NCBI GenBank assembly: GCA_965229355.1
Contig: OZ245869.1
Span: 2,542,001 to 2,606,000 of the forward strand
DNA length: 64,000 nt
Reading direction: 5' to 3'
Origin: GCA-2737725 sp965229355
GTDB lineage: Bacteria > Pseudomonadota > Alphaproteobacteria > Rhodospirillales > Rhodospirillaceae
In this document: one piece after another, positions 25,660 through 34,197 of the stretch
Numbering within the stretch: the stretch's first letter is position 1
Layout of the letters: each line of letters begins with the position of its first letter
Made by a program: the position numbers and the translations under genes
The notes under the pieces: generated by a model
What the model saw: only the letters and a program-made list of their open reading frames with translations
Databases searched by the model: none
What the model was told of the DNA's origin: nothing

Positions 25660-27990
25660 ATGCGGTTCATGCAAATCGCCTCCTTCTACCCGGACTATCT
25701 GCACAATTTTTATGGCCGCCAGCCTGATCTCGCTGCGCAGTCGTTCAGTGCGCAAATTGATGCGCTGTTGGGCGACGGGTTTGGTGCGGGGCATTTGATC
25801 GCACCAGCTATGAAGGGTGTCGGCTTTGAGCCCTTACTGGTCATTACCAATGCTGTTCCGGCCCAGTCTCGATGGGCGATTGAAAATGGTCTGCCTGCGC
25901 CCCGGTCTCATGGGGAATTGACCGCGTTGGTGGCGCAGCAGATCGAGATGTACCAGCCTGATGTGCTGTATGTACTGGACCCGATCGCCTTTGATGGTCG
26001 TTTTATTTCAAGCTTGCGGTTTCGTCCGCGCTTGGTGGTGGGCTGGCGTGCGGCCAATATCCCCGCCGGTGTGACGTGGGTTGGTTACGATGTGATGCTA
26101 TCAAGTGACGAAGGTTGCCGCCGTCGCGCCTTGGAGATTGGGGCGCGTCATGCGGAATTCTTCCGTCCTGGTTTTCCGCGTACTTTGGCTGCGCGTGTGG
26201 CGGATACGCCAAAGAATGCCGACATTGTGTTTTGCGGCCAAATTACCGTCGAACATCAGCAGCGCCTGATCGCCATGGAAGAACTGGTGCAGGCTTTGAA
26301 AATTACGCCGAATTTTACGGCAGCTTTGCATTTGGGCATTCCGCCGACTGCAAATGTGTCGCCGTTGTTGAAGAAGCACGATAAGGGCGCCGTGTGGGGC
26401 TTGGAGATGTACCGTGCTGTACGTGGTGGCCGTGTGGCACCAAATTTCCATATCGACTTGGCTGTGACCAAAAACCAGAACATGCGTATTCTGGAAACGC
26501 TGGGTATCGGCACCATGTTGCTGACCGAGTTTGATCCCAATCTGCATGAAAGCTTTGAACTCGGCCGTGAGATTGAAACGTACGCCAGCGCCGGCGAGTT
26601 GGCCGAAAAGGCGCGCTACTTTGCCAAGCATGATGCAGAGCGTGAAGAGATTGCAAAACGTGGTCAGGCGCGTTGCTTTGCTGATCACTCTCATGAACGC
26701 CGCGCGGAAACGATGGCGGGAATCATTGGGCAATATATGACTTCGACTGCGCCCAAAGCTGCCCTCCAACGTGCATCAACCCCCGATGTTGCCGCGCTAA
26801 TGCCGATTTTTGACCCGAATATCAAAGCTGCACTCAATCACCTTGCCAATAGCAGAATTGAAGAAGCGGCCAATTTGTTGAATGGCATTGTGCAGCGCGA
26901 CAATACGAATGCTTTTGCGCTGTATTTGTTGGGCCGTGTGGCGTTCTTGGTGGGTGAGACAAAATCGGCCTCTGATTTATTCCATACTGCCCTTGCATTG
27001 AAATTGGCCCCCGATTTTGCGTGGCTGTGCGCGGCTGATTTATCTGCTGCCTTCCTGAAGCTGGGGCAAGCGAACGAAGCTATTCAAACGTTGCGTCAGG
27101 CGTATGCTTTGAAATCTAAAAACGCCGACGTGGCACGACGCTTGATCACGCTGCTCAATCAAACAGGTGCTGGTGAAGAAGCCGCATTGCTGGCTGAACG
27201 GTCCAAGCAAGATGCAAGCCCCACCGGCGTTCATTTGGATGCCTTAATGGATTTGCGCAAAGCGGGCCTGATTGAATCTGAACCAGTTGCGGCGGTAGCG
27301 CCGGAAAAGTCTGCAAACGGCCAGATTGATTTGGGCAAAGAGTTTCCCGGCGTGTCATTTGGCTTAGGCGTGCAAGCGCTGGGTATCGATAGTTTACGCA
27401 TTGGCCGTGGCACTGTTGTCGGCGACGGTACATGGCTGAATGTATGCTTGCGCGATGGTCAGCCGCGCATGGTGATCGGTGAGTGTGTGTTGGTGGGCCG
27501 CCGTGCGATGTTGTCATCGGCGACGTATTTGGAAATTGGTGATCACACCATCTTTGGGCCCAATGTGTATGTGGCCAGTTCCGCACATGAATACGAAGGC
27601 AACCATTTAAAGCCCATTCTGATGTGCGGTGTCCGTGATTTGGGCCGTATCGTCGTGGAAGAAAATTGCTGGCTGGGGACCAATGTGGTGATCGACGGCA
27701 ATATCACCATTGGTCGTGGCAGTGTGGTGGGGGCGAACTCTGTGGTGCGCCATTCACTGCCACCGTTCAGTGTTGCGGTTGGTGCGCCAGCAAAGATCGT
27801 GCGGATGTTGAACCCGGAAACCGAGAAATGGGAATCTGTGGCGACAGAGGCTGACATGGCGCGCATGGAGGCGGCCCGGCAGCGAAAAGCCTTCCCGGAC
27901 CGCGCGACCTACAAAGAGATCTTGCGCAAAGCCAATGGCGGCAGAGGTCTAGACCCCGTCGTCGGCGGCTTTGGCATTCATATGCGCTAG
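25660..27990 (+). CDS. Three-part protein: CgeB-like glycosyltransferase, TPR region, hexapeptide acetyltransferase
   Basis: A 776-residue protein with three modules. Residues about 1-370 look like a CgeB-type GT-B glycosyltransferase, with FFRPGFPR, KNADIVFCGQ and the donor-side NQNMRILETLGIGTMLLTE. Residues about 385-520 carry TPR-like helical repeats (ALYLLGRVAFLVGETKSASDLF; AFLKLGQANEAIQTLRQAYAL). Residues about 560-730 are a left-handed beta-helix acetyltransferase of the Maa/NodL type, with SSAHEYEG, CWLGTNVVI, GRGSVVGANSVV and VAVGAPAKIVR. No frameshift is seen at the joins. It may glycosylate and acetylate the same product (inference). Confidence 0.8.
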   Translation: MRFMQIASFYPDYLHNFYGRQPDLAAQSFSAQIDALLGDGFGAGHLIAPAMKGVGFEPLLVITNAVPAQSRWAIENGLPAPRSHGELTALVAQQIEMYQPDVLYVLDPIAFDGRFISSLRFRPRLVVGWRAANIPAGVTWVGYDVMLSSDEGCRRRALEIGARHAEFFRPGFPRTLAARVADTPKNADIVFCGQITVEHQQRLIAMEELVQALKITPNFTAALHLGIPPTANVSPLLKKHDKGAVWGLEMYRAVRGGRVAPNFHIDLAVTKNQNMRILETLGIGTMLLTEFDPNLHESFELGREIETYASAGELAEKARYFAKHDAEREEIAKRGQARCFADHSHERRAETMAGIIGQYMTSTAPKAALQRASTPDVAALMPIFDPNIKAALNHLANSRIEEAANLLNGIVQRDNTNAFALYLLGRVAFLVGETKSASDLFHTALALKLAPDFAWLCAADLSAAFLKLGQANEAIQTLRQAYALKSKNADVARRLITLLNQTGAGEEAALLAERSKQDASPTGVHLDALMDLRKAGLIESEPVAAVAPEKSANGQIDLGKEFPGVSFGLGVQALGIDSLRIGRGTVVGDGTWLNVCLRDGQPRMVIGECVLVGRRAMLSSATYLEIGDHTIFGPNVYVASSAHEYEGNHLKPILMCGVRDLGRIVVEENCWLGTNVVIDGNITIGRGSVVGANSVVRHSLPPFSVAVGAPAKIVRMLNPETEKWESVATEADMARMEAARQRKAFPDRATYKEILRKANGGRGLDPVVGGFGIHMR

Positions 27991-27993
27991 GAT

Positions 27994-29055
27994 TTAGTGC
28001 CCAAGCTTCGCGCGGGTGGCCTGGAAGCGTAAAATCACTTCGCGTTGCGTTTCAATTGACTCATAGATCGCGCTGATCAGTTCCAGCGATTTGCGACCTT
28101 CAAGGCCATCCACCAGCCCTGATTTTCCGGTGCGGATTGAATCGACGGCTTGGTTTAAGTACGCCTTATGCCCGAAGCCATACACATTCGGCGGCAGTTC
28201 TTTGCCATGCGCAATAATATCGGCGTCTTCAGGGCGGGTATCAGTAAATTGCCAAGTCTTCATTTCGTTGACTGCGAAGCCTGCAATTTCAACCGAGCCT
28301 TTTTCGCCCAAGATCGACAGCGAGCCTTCCAAATCTTTCGGGCGTGTCGCTGTGGTGGCTTCCACCAGACCAATGGCGCCGGATTTGAAGGTGATGACGG
28401 CAATGCCGGTATCTTCGGCTTCAATATTCACAAGCGCGCGGCGTGATTTTGCGAACACTGAAACCGGCTCGCCTAAGAACCACTCCAACAAATCCACATG
28501 GTGGCTAGCTTGGTTGGCAAACACGCCACCATCTAAGGCCCATGTGCCGCGCCAAGCATCTTGATCATAATAGGCTTGTGTGCGGCACCAACGCACACGC
28601 ACGCTGCCCATGACGATTTTACCAAAGCGGCCATCATCAAATGCTTTGCGGGCGAGTTGAACGGGTGCGTTGTAACGGTTTTGTTTTACGACGAACAACT
28701 TCACACCAGCGCTGTCGCAGGCGTGAATCATGGCGTCAGCGTCTTCCAGCGTTAACGCCATGGGCTTTTCAACCACCACATGCTTGCCGTGTTTGGCGGC
28801 TGCAATGGTGTGGGCGGGGTGATGGCCGCTTTCTGTTAGAATCGATACGACATCAATCTTGGCACCTTCTTTGGCCATCATGGCTTCAAAGTCGGTGTAG
28901 TACGGTACGCCATATTTCTCGCCAAACGCTTTGGCGCGCTCAGGCTTAATGTCGCAGACAGCGATTAGTTTTGAGTCCGTGATCTCGCCGCGATGCAGCA
29001 GGTCAGCATGCTTGGGCGCAATACGCCCGCATCCTACAAGGGCAAATCCGATCAC
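27994..29055 (-). CDS. wbpB: UDP-N-acetylglucosaminuronate 3-dehydrogenase, WbpB/WlbA-like
   Basis: A 353-residue Gfo/Idh/MocA oxidoreductase. The N-terminal GCGRIAPKHADLL binds NAD, and EKPMAL contains the family Lys. The segment KLFVVKQNRYNAPVQLA is close to WbpB/WlbA, which oxidise C3 of UDP-N-acetylglucosaminuronic acid. With the WbpE-like and WbpD-like genes at 23946-25507 it completes the three steps to UDP-2,3-diacetamido-glucuronic acid. It is separated from those genes by the fusion gene, on the opposite strand, and ends 3 bases from it. Confidence 0.86.
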   Translation of the reverse strand: MIGFALVGCGRIAPKHADLLHRGEITDSKLIAVCDIKPERAKAFGEKYGVPYYTDFEAMMAKEGAKIDVVSILTESGHHPAHTIAAAKHGKHVVVEKPMALTLEDADAMIHACDSAGVKLFVVKQNRYNAPVQLARKAFDDGRFGKIVMGSVRVRWCRTQAYYDQDAWRGTWALDGGVFANQASHHVDLLEWFLGEPVSVFAKSRRALVNIEAEDTGIAVITFKSGAIGLVEATTATRPKDLEGSLSILGEKGSVEIAGFAVNEMKTWQFTDTRPEDADIIAHGKELPPNVYGFGHKAYLNQAVDSIRTGKSGLVDGLEGRKSLELISAIYESIETQREVILRFQATRAKLGH

Positions 29056-29151
29056 GAGTGCATCCCCTTTACGCCTAAAAAGCGTTGAATAAGTAGGCCA
29101 TTGGTGAATCTGAGTGTCAAGGCAAGGTCCTATTTAAAGCATGCTGCTGTG

Positions 29152-30378
29152 TCATGGTCGTGCCGTTTCAGCCGCCGTGATGGCGGCCATATCTTGCATG
29201 ATGCCAAGGAAAGAGCGTGCTGCGGTCCGTGCTCGCGCTTCGCGCGCCATATGGCCCGAGCGTTCAGCATCTGGGTCAGGGCCGGGCTTTAAGTTTGCCC
29301 AATGCGTTTCAATCAGCGCCGCTAAATCTTCAGCGTTGCCCTGTTTAAAGAAATAAAATGGGTTGGGCGTGGTCGCTTGTTCGTAATGCACAGGTAGATC
29401 TGTCAGGAAGATTGGACGCCCAATCGACTTTGTATCTTCAACAACCGTGCTCCAACCTTCAAACAGCGACGGTTGTGCCACAGCAGTGGCATAACGGAAC
29501 AAGCTGGTAAGGGTTGGGTGATCAACAATGCCCAAGTATTTAGTCAGATGCGCAACGCCGTTGTCCTGCACATACTGCGCCAACTCTGCAAAGTGCGTGG
29601 GTTTGCGTGCATCACCACGCGACCCTGTGCAGACGACCGTTATTTCAAGCCCGCGTTCTTTCAGAAGTTTGATCGCCTTAAACAGCGTCAGATGGTCTTT
29701 GTGAACCCAGAACTGATTAGGGGCGAAGAGGTATTTTTCCGGCAGCTTATAGGTGACGCGCGGGTCGATACTGCTGGAGCTGTCCGCAGTTACACCGCTA
29801 ACGAAGGGCCACACGTAAAACTTTGACGTCGCATCGGGATAAAAGTGTGCTGCATCTGCTGCGGCAGAGCGGCTGCTGAATAGCACAAAGCGCTGCTTAT
29901 ACAGCATCTTGCTAAAGACCTCGTCGCGCTGATCGAGCTCAAGCTGATCAAATAAGTGCGGCAGATATTTGTGCTGCAAGTCAGGAATCCAATGCAGCGC
30001 TTTATAGGGGTGAAACAACGGCTGGCAGGCTGGAAACAAAGCCTGCGCTTGGCCAAAGAGTGCTGTGACCTTGTTGGGATCGATGTTGCCGTCCTGACCT
30101 GAGATGAGCGGTAAGAGTTCAGACTTTGCTTGGATGACTGCGCCGCTGGACTCGAAAATGCCTTCGACAGCGCGGAAGGCGATCATGACTTTAACGAAAT
30201 CGGAATCCCTCGCGGCGTCCGTCAGGACTAAAACGCGGGGACGCTCAGCGTCACCAAGGTCTGACAACAGGCGAACTAGATTTTGCACAAAAATCACGCC
30301 ACCCAACCAACCGTTATGGATCACGTCCAAATTCGGCTGAAACAGCGGCATAAGCAAAGTGGAGCGCTGATCGCTCAT
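29152..30378 (-). CDS. Family 4-type glycosyltransferase, paralogue A
   Basis: A 408-residue GT-B glycosyltransferase. The C-terminal donor domain has KYLFAPNQFWVHKDHLTLFKAI, GIVDHPTLTSLFRYA and the signature QPSLFEGWSTVVEDTKSIGRP, where the Glu residues of the EGWxxxxE motif bind the nucleotide sugar. It is strongly similar to the adjacent upstream gene along its whole length, so the two arose by tandem duplication. Its start overlaps that gene's stop (ATGA, 30375-30378). It is the last gene of the five-gene operon beginning at 34019. Confidence 0.9.
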   Translation of the reverse strand: MSDQRSTLLMPLFQPNLDVIHNGWLGGVIFVQNLVRLLSDLGDAERPRVLVLTDAARDSDFVKVMIAFRAVEGIFESSGAVIQAKSELLPLISGQDGNIDPNKVTALFGQAQALFPACQPLFHPYKALHWIPDLQHKYLPHLFDQLELDQRDEVFSKMLYKQRFVLFSSRSAAADAAHFYPDATSKFYVWPFVSGVTADSSSSIDPRVTYKLPEKYLFAPNQFWVHKDHLTLFKAIKLLKERGLEITVVCTGSRGDARKPTHFAELAQYVQDNGVAHLTKYLGIVDHPTLTSLFRYATAVAQPSLFEGWSTVVEDTKSIGRPIFLTDLPVHYEQATTPNPFYFFKQGNAEDLAALIETHWANLKPGPDPDAERSGHMAREARARTAARSFLGIMQDMAAITAAETARP

Positions 30379-31583
30379 GAGCGCGCCTGCATGTCTTTTA
30401 AAATGGCCAGAAATTTTTGCGCTGAAACAAGCGTGCGCGCCTTATGCGCGATAATCGCTTTTGCTTCAGACGTCACGGATGGCCCAGGTTCAAGATTGGC
30501 CCATTGCTGTGCGATGACATCGGCCAAACTTTCGGCGCTACCGCGCGAATAGAAATGAAATGGAATTTCAGGGACGGCCTGTTCTTGATGCACATCCAAA
30601 TCAGACAAAATCATCGGGCGGCCAAGGGCTTTGGCATCTTCAACAACCGTGCTCCACCCCTCAAAGAGCGACGGCTGAATAACGGCGGATGAAAAGCGTA
30701 TCAGCTGTAACAGTGTGTCGTGCGGCACGGTGCCTAAGAATTTAATCTGATCGGTGAGCCCAGCCTCACTCACAAATTGCTGCAACTCAGTGAAGTAGGT
30801 GGGGTGTCGGAAGTCGATGCTATTGCCAGTGCATGCCAATGTCACTGTGATGCCGCGTTCTTTCAGAATACGGATCGCCTCAAACAAGGTGCGGTGATCT
30901 TTGTGTTTCCAGAATTGATTGGGCGCGAACAAGTATTTAGTGGGCAACTGATACTGCGGGCGTGGATCAAGTGGTGGAATCAAGGCGGCGTCCAGCGAAC
31001 TGGTGAATGACCACACGTATGTTTTGGCGGTTGCGCCCGGATAAAACAGTTTCAAATCTTTGGCGGCACTTTGGCTGCTCAGCAGCAAGTACTTCCGGCC
31101 ATAAGCCATGGCCATGAAGTCATCATCTCGGCGTTGCAATTCGGCGGCATCAAACATGTGCGGCAAATGTTTGTGCTGAAAGTCTGGGATCCAATGCAGA
31201 CCTGTTGGCCAGTTCAACATGGTGCGAAACACCGGAAACATGGTCGTGACCTTAGCCAAAAACAAGCCGACCGCCGTGGGATCGGGCTGGCCCTTGTCAT
31301 CGATCAGCAAGTTCAGCAGATTCTGTTTCAATGCGATCGGGTAGCCGTCGGGTTTAAACACACCTTCTACCGCTGCCTCAGCAAAAAGCGTGCGAATGAG
31401 CGGGGTATCTATCGCACCATCAGTGAGCGCCACAATCGATGGACGCTCGGCTTCATCAAGTTGCGACAGCACGCGCACCAAGTTCTGAATATAAATCGCG
31501 CCGCCCTGCCAACCTTTGAATGTCACATCAAGGTTGGGGCGAAACAGCGGCAGCGATAAAATGGGGCGCGCGGGTGAACTCAT
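30375..31583 (-). CDS. Family 4-type glycosyltransferase, paralogue B
   Basis: A 402-residue GT-B glycosyltransferase paralogous to the gene at 29152. Shared segments are LFRPNLDV, GWQGGAIYIQNLVRVLS, KYLFAPNQFWKHKDHRTLFEAI and SLFEGWSTVVEDAKALGRP. The start at 31583 is chosen because it begins the shared homology and overlaps the preceding stop by ATGA; an open frame extends 39 residues further upstream into that gene. Both copies keep the donor-site Glu residues. They may add successive sugars or the same sugar to different acceptors (inference). Confidence 0.9.
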   Translation of the reverse strand: MSSPARPILSLPLFRPNLDVTFKGWQGGAIYIQNLVRVLSQLDEAERPSIVALTDGAIDTPLIRTLFAEAAVEGVFKPDGYPIALKQNLLNLLIDDKGQPDPTAVGLFLAKVTTMFPVFRTMLNWPTGLHWIPDFQHKHLPHMFDAAELQRRDDDFMAMAYGRKYLLLSSQSAAKDLKLFYPGATAKTYVWSFTSSLDAALIPPLDPRPQYQLPTKYLFAPNQFWKHKDHRTLFEAIRILKERGITVTLACTGNSIDFRHPTYFTELQQFVSEAGLTDQIKFLGTVPHDTLLQLIRFSSAVIQPSLFEGWSTVVEDAKALGRPMILSDLDVHQEQAVPEIPFHFYSRGSAESLADVIAQQWANLEPGPSVTSEAKAIIAHKARTLVSAQKFLAILKDMQARS

Positions 31584-32428
31584 AACTGCGGCTCGAACAA
31601 CTGGGTCAGCATCAGGCGGCGTGCGGTCCGTGTTTGCGGATAGCCGCGATGCAGGCCGGACTGCATCGACAAGATCAGTGTTCCCGCTGGTGCAAGGCAT
31701 GCAATGGCAGAGGCCGGGTCGACCAAGCTCATGTCGGTGCGCGGGCGACTTGCTGCGGTATTGTACAGTTTGTTTATGGCTTTGATCTGCTTTTCCTGAT
31801 GCGAGCCAGGAACATAACAGTAGGGACCATCATTCAGCGTCAAAACATCGGTGAGGTACACAAATGCTTTCACATGATGAATGTCATCGTCGATGTGAAA
31901 GTCGCGCGGGTTTGTAACACCTTCATTGATATACAAACTAAAACTTGTTGGCGTGTATCGCAGCGACGGAAAATGCGACAATACGTTCATGGGTAAGCCT
32001 GCATCCAAAATAGAATGCACTGGCTTTAATGCGGGGATAAGGGTGTCGGGCTTGAAGAGATCAACAAAGCCTGCATCTGGTGCGTTCGTACCGCGCCCAT
32101 GACGAATGTTAATGACCGGCTTGGGGCAACCGATAATGTCGGGAAATTTCGCAAAACGTTGCAGGTCAAAGTTGACGATGAAATCGTCGCATTCATCGGT
32201 TTTCTCTGCGGCGATGTATGGGTTTATCTTTTCTAAGTAATCGCTGACGATTTGCCCTAACTTCAATGCCTCGGTGTGCGGTATGAAATCGCGAACGAGT
32301 GCGATGCCTTGAAGGCCCAACGCGCTGACGATGGTCGGGACATTCACGTTATCAAATACAATACTGCTGGGGGCCGTTTGGATGTGCCCCAACCTTTCGC
32401 GCATCAATTGTGTGAAAATATCGCTCAT
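31580..32428 (-). CDS. Phytanoyl-CoA dioxygenase (PhyH)-like Fe(II)/2-oxoglutarate oxygenase
   Basis: A 282-residue protein of the PhyH superfamily. The iron-binding HxD is in FHIDDDIHHVKAFVYL. The distal His is likely in SGLHRGYP, and the Arg of RTARRLMLT would bind 2-oxoglutarate. YCYVPGSHQ is typical of the fold. Such enzymes hydroxylate lipids, amino acids or natural products. Its place in a glycosyltransferase operon suggests it oxidises a glycan substituent or lipid precursor (inference). The start at 32428 overlaps the deacetylase stop by ATGA; the frame is open 20 codons further upstream. Confidence 0.82.
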   Translation of the reverse strand: MSDIFTQLMRERLGHIQTAPSSIVFDNVNVPTIVSALGLQGIALVRDFIPHTEALKLGQIVSDYLEKINPYIAAEKTDECDDFIVNFDLQRFAKFPDIIGCPKPVINIRHGRGTNAPDAGFVDLFKPDTLIPALKPVHSILDAGLPMNVLSHFPSLRYTPTSFSLYINEGVTNPRDFHIDDDIHHVKAFVYLTDVLTLNDGPYCYVPGSHQEKQIKAINKLYNTAASRPRTDMSLVDPASAIACLAPAGTLILSMQSGLHRGYPQTRTARRLMLTQLFEPQL

Positions 32429-33123
32429 GTCGCGTCGACAAATTCGCTCGTTGTCGCGAATTGAAAGCCTAAGCGTTTCGCGCTCCACAGCATGTAGTCA
32501 AGGCCGTGTAGTGTCATGTGGTGTCGATCAACAGGCTGATCGCTGATGCCATGACCATACAGTGCAATAGACTTGTTGTTTTGCGCGGCGTGCCGCAATT
32601 CAGCGACGATGTCATCAACTGATCGAATTGTCGTGCCAGATGACGTGACCGTATCGCAGTTGCGCGCCTTAATAATCGCGTTCGATTTGTCCCACTGCAA
32701 TGCCTCTGCCAACGTCATGGCTTCTGCGCGTATGGCTTTAAAATAGGGGCTCAGCGCCTTATCGAGTTCGTCGTTGTGTACATTGTTCGGAAAGGCAAAT
32801 GAAACGGGACTGAAGCCCATCAATTTCATTGCGTCCAGACCAGGGAGAATCTCAGACTGAATATATGCGTCAACGCTCTGCTCTTTGGCGACGTCAACAG
32901 CGTTTAGATGGTGGACGGAGTGGTATCCAATTTCATGACCAAGATCCAAAAGCTTGAACAATTTTATAATTCGCGACGATGATATGTAAGGAAAGCCTAG
33001 GATAAAAAATGTTGCGCGCGCGTTGTATGCTTTAAAAACGTCAGCAGCGTTCAGCCATTCTTCAATGGATTGATCGTCGAATGTCAGCGCGAGGCGAGGA
33101 GCTTTGTCCATGGCCAGTCTCAT
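32425..33123 (-). CDS. Polysaccharide deacetylase (NodB homology) family protein
   Basis: A 232-residue protein with the NodB fold. The catalytic-base motif is LTFDDQ, and the metal-binding His pair is in HEIGYHSVHH. ATFFILGFPY is the typical second strand. In characterised members this domain removes N- or O-acetyl groups from sugars. The final IALYGHG supplies the usual late His. It overlaps the methyltransferase upstream and the PhyH gene downstream by ATGA, so it is translated in step with them. The presence of several acetyltransferase genes in the locus makes a deacetylase plausible. Confidence 0.85.
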   Translation of the reverse strand: MRLAMDKAPRLALTFDDQSIEEWLNAADVFKAYNARATFFILGFPYISSSRIIKLFKLLDLGHEIGYHSVHHLNAVDVAKEQSVDAYIQSEILPGLDAMKLMGFSPVSFAFPNNVHNDELDKALSPYFKAIRAEAMTLAEALQWDKSNAIIKARNCDTVTSSGTTIRSVDDIVAELRHAAQNNKSIALYGHGISDQPVDRHHMTLHGLDYMLWSAKRLGFQFATTSEFVDAT

Positions 33124-34019
33124 ACCAGCCGTAAGCCGTAGGCCGCGAAAGCCTGTGTGTTGAAATCGCGCCGACCAGGATAACGAGCTTCTAAAGTTCT
33201 TTGCAGTGCGGCGTCGGGTAAATCGCGCTGCGTAATGCCTGTATTGACTTTGCCATAACGGCCAAACGGAGATTCAGCAAAGAACTGCGCATAATCGTCC
33301 GCAAAGTAACGGTTTACCCGGCGTGAGTAGAAAATCTCGTGTGTGATTTTTCCGGCGGCTTCGCTGTCCATGTACCGCGTCAAATAGTCGTACAAGCTTG
33401 TGGGCTGCATCAACAAATGCCCCCACTTTGGAACCAAATTGACATGGTCTTCGAGTGAGTACGATGAAAATTGCCGCCCCATTTTATCGGTGACGGTGTG
33501 GTAAAATAAGCCGGTTTCAGAAGACCAAATTTGTGCGGTGATAATGCCAAAGGCGCCACCTGGCACGAGGCAGCGATAAATTTTATCCAGCGCTAGGCCC
33601 ACTTGCTGCACAAAGGTGAATGCGGCCATGGACACGACCAGATCAAATCGTTCGTAGAAGCTTTCAGGCAGATGCTCGATTGGCGCGGTGATGACTTGGT
33701 AGGGGCCCAAATTTTTTGGGTCGGCTGCGTCGAACGATGCGTAATCGATGGTGCCTAGATCACCAATGCCACGGCCGATGGTTTCCCAGTAACCGAGTTC
33801 TTGGATTGCGGTCCAAGATTTCACTCTAAGATCTTCGGTGACGAATGTGCGGTTCAGCGCGCCGCCCACTTCCAATACGCGTTTACCCGCGAAACCAAAC
33901 ATGGCTTCAACGTCTGCACAAAAGTTGGCCTGATAGCGCTTTAACTTGCCGTTTGGGTCGGGCAAGTCAGCTTTATACTTTTCCGGCCATACAGTGCGTA
34001 TGAGTGTCGGACGATCCAT
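33120..34019 (-). CDS. SAM-dependent methyltransferase-like protein, first gene of a glycan operon
   Basis: A 299-residue protein with a Rossmann methyltransferase pattern. KRVLEVGGALNRTF is motif I (about residues 44-57), FDLVVSMAAFTFVQQVG is motif III/IV, and GGAFGIITAQIW is motif V. It is the promoter-proximal gene of an operon of five genes running to 29152 with four ATGA overlaps. The AT-rich 178-base gap upstream is the likely promoter. A role in methylating a sugar is inferred from its neighbours. Codon use here looks more AT-rich than in the housekeeping genes. Confidence 0.75.
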   Translation of the reverse strand: MDRPTLIRTVWPEKYKADLPDPNGKLKRYQANFCADVEAMFGFAGKRVLEVGGALNRTFVTEDLRVKSWTAIQELGYWETIGRGIGDLGTIDYASFDAADPKNLGPYQVITAPIEHLPESFYERFDLVVSMAAFTFVQQVGLALDKIYRCLVPGGAFGIITAQIWSSETGLFYHTVTDKMGRQFSSYSLEDHVNLVPKWGHLLMQPTSLYDYLTRYMDSEAAGKITHEIFYSRRVNRYFADDYAQFFAESPFGRYGKVNTGITQRDLPDAALQRTLEARYPGRRDFNTQAFAAYGLRLV

Positions 34020-34131
34020 TTGGAAGGTTATTTCAGTACTTATTTATCCCCACTCTATATTTATCTCGCTGAGGGTTACTGAAACCTTACGCTGGACTGT
34101 AAATTTGTCGCTTTGCGGCGTCTAAGCCCTT

Positions 34132-34170
34132 GAAAACAAAAGCGCCCGGCCCATTTTCGGGGCCAGGCGC
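34132..34170 (-). terminator. Rho-independent terminator of the peroxiredoxin gene
   Basis: Read on the reverse strand, an 11-bp stem (34170-34160 with 34152-34142; the one irregular pair is a U-G wobble on this strand) is followed by TTTTGTTTTC. It lies 28 bases past the peroxiredoxin stop. Confidence 0.85.
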
Positions 34171-34197
34171 TTCAAAAGCTAAAGAACGTCGGCAGTC

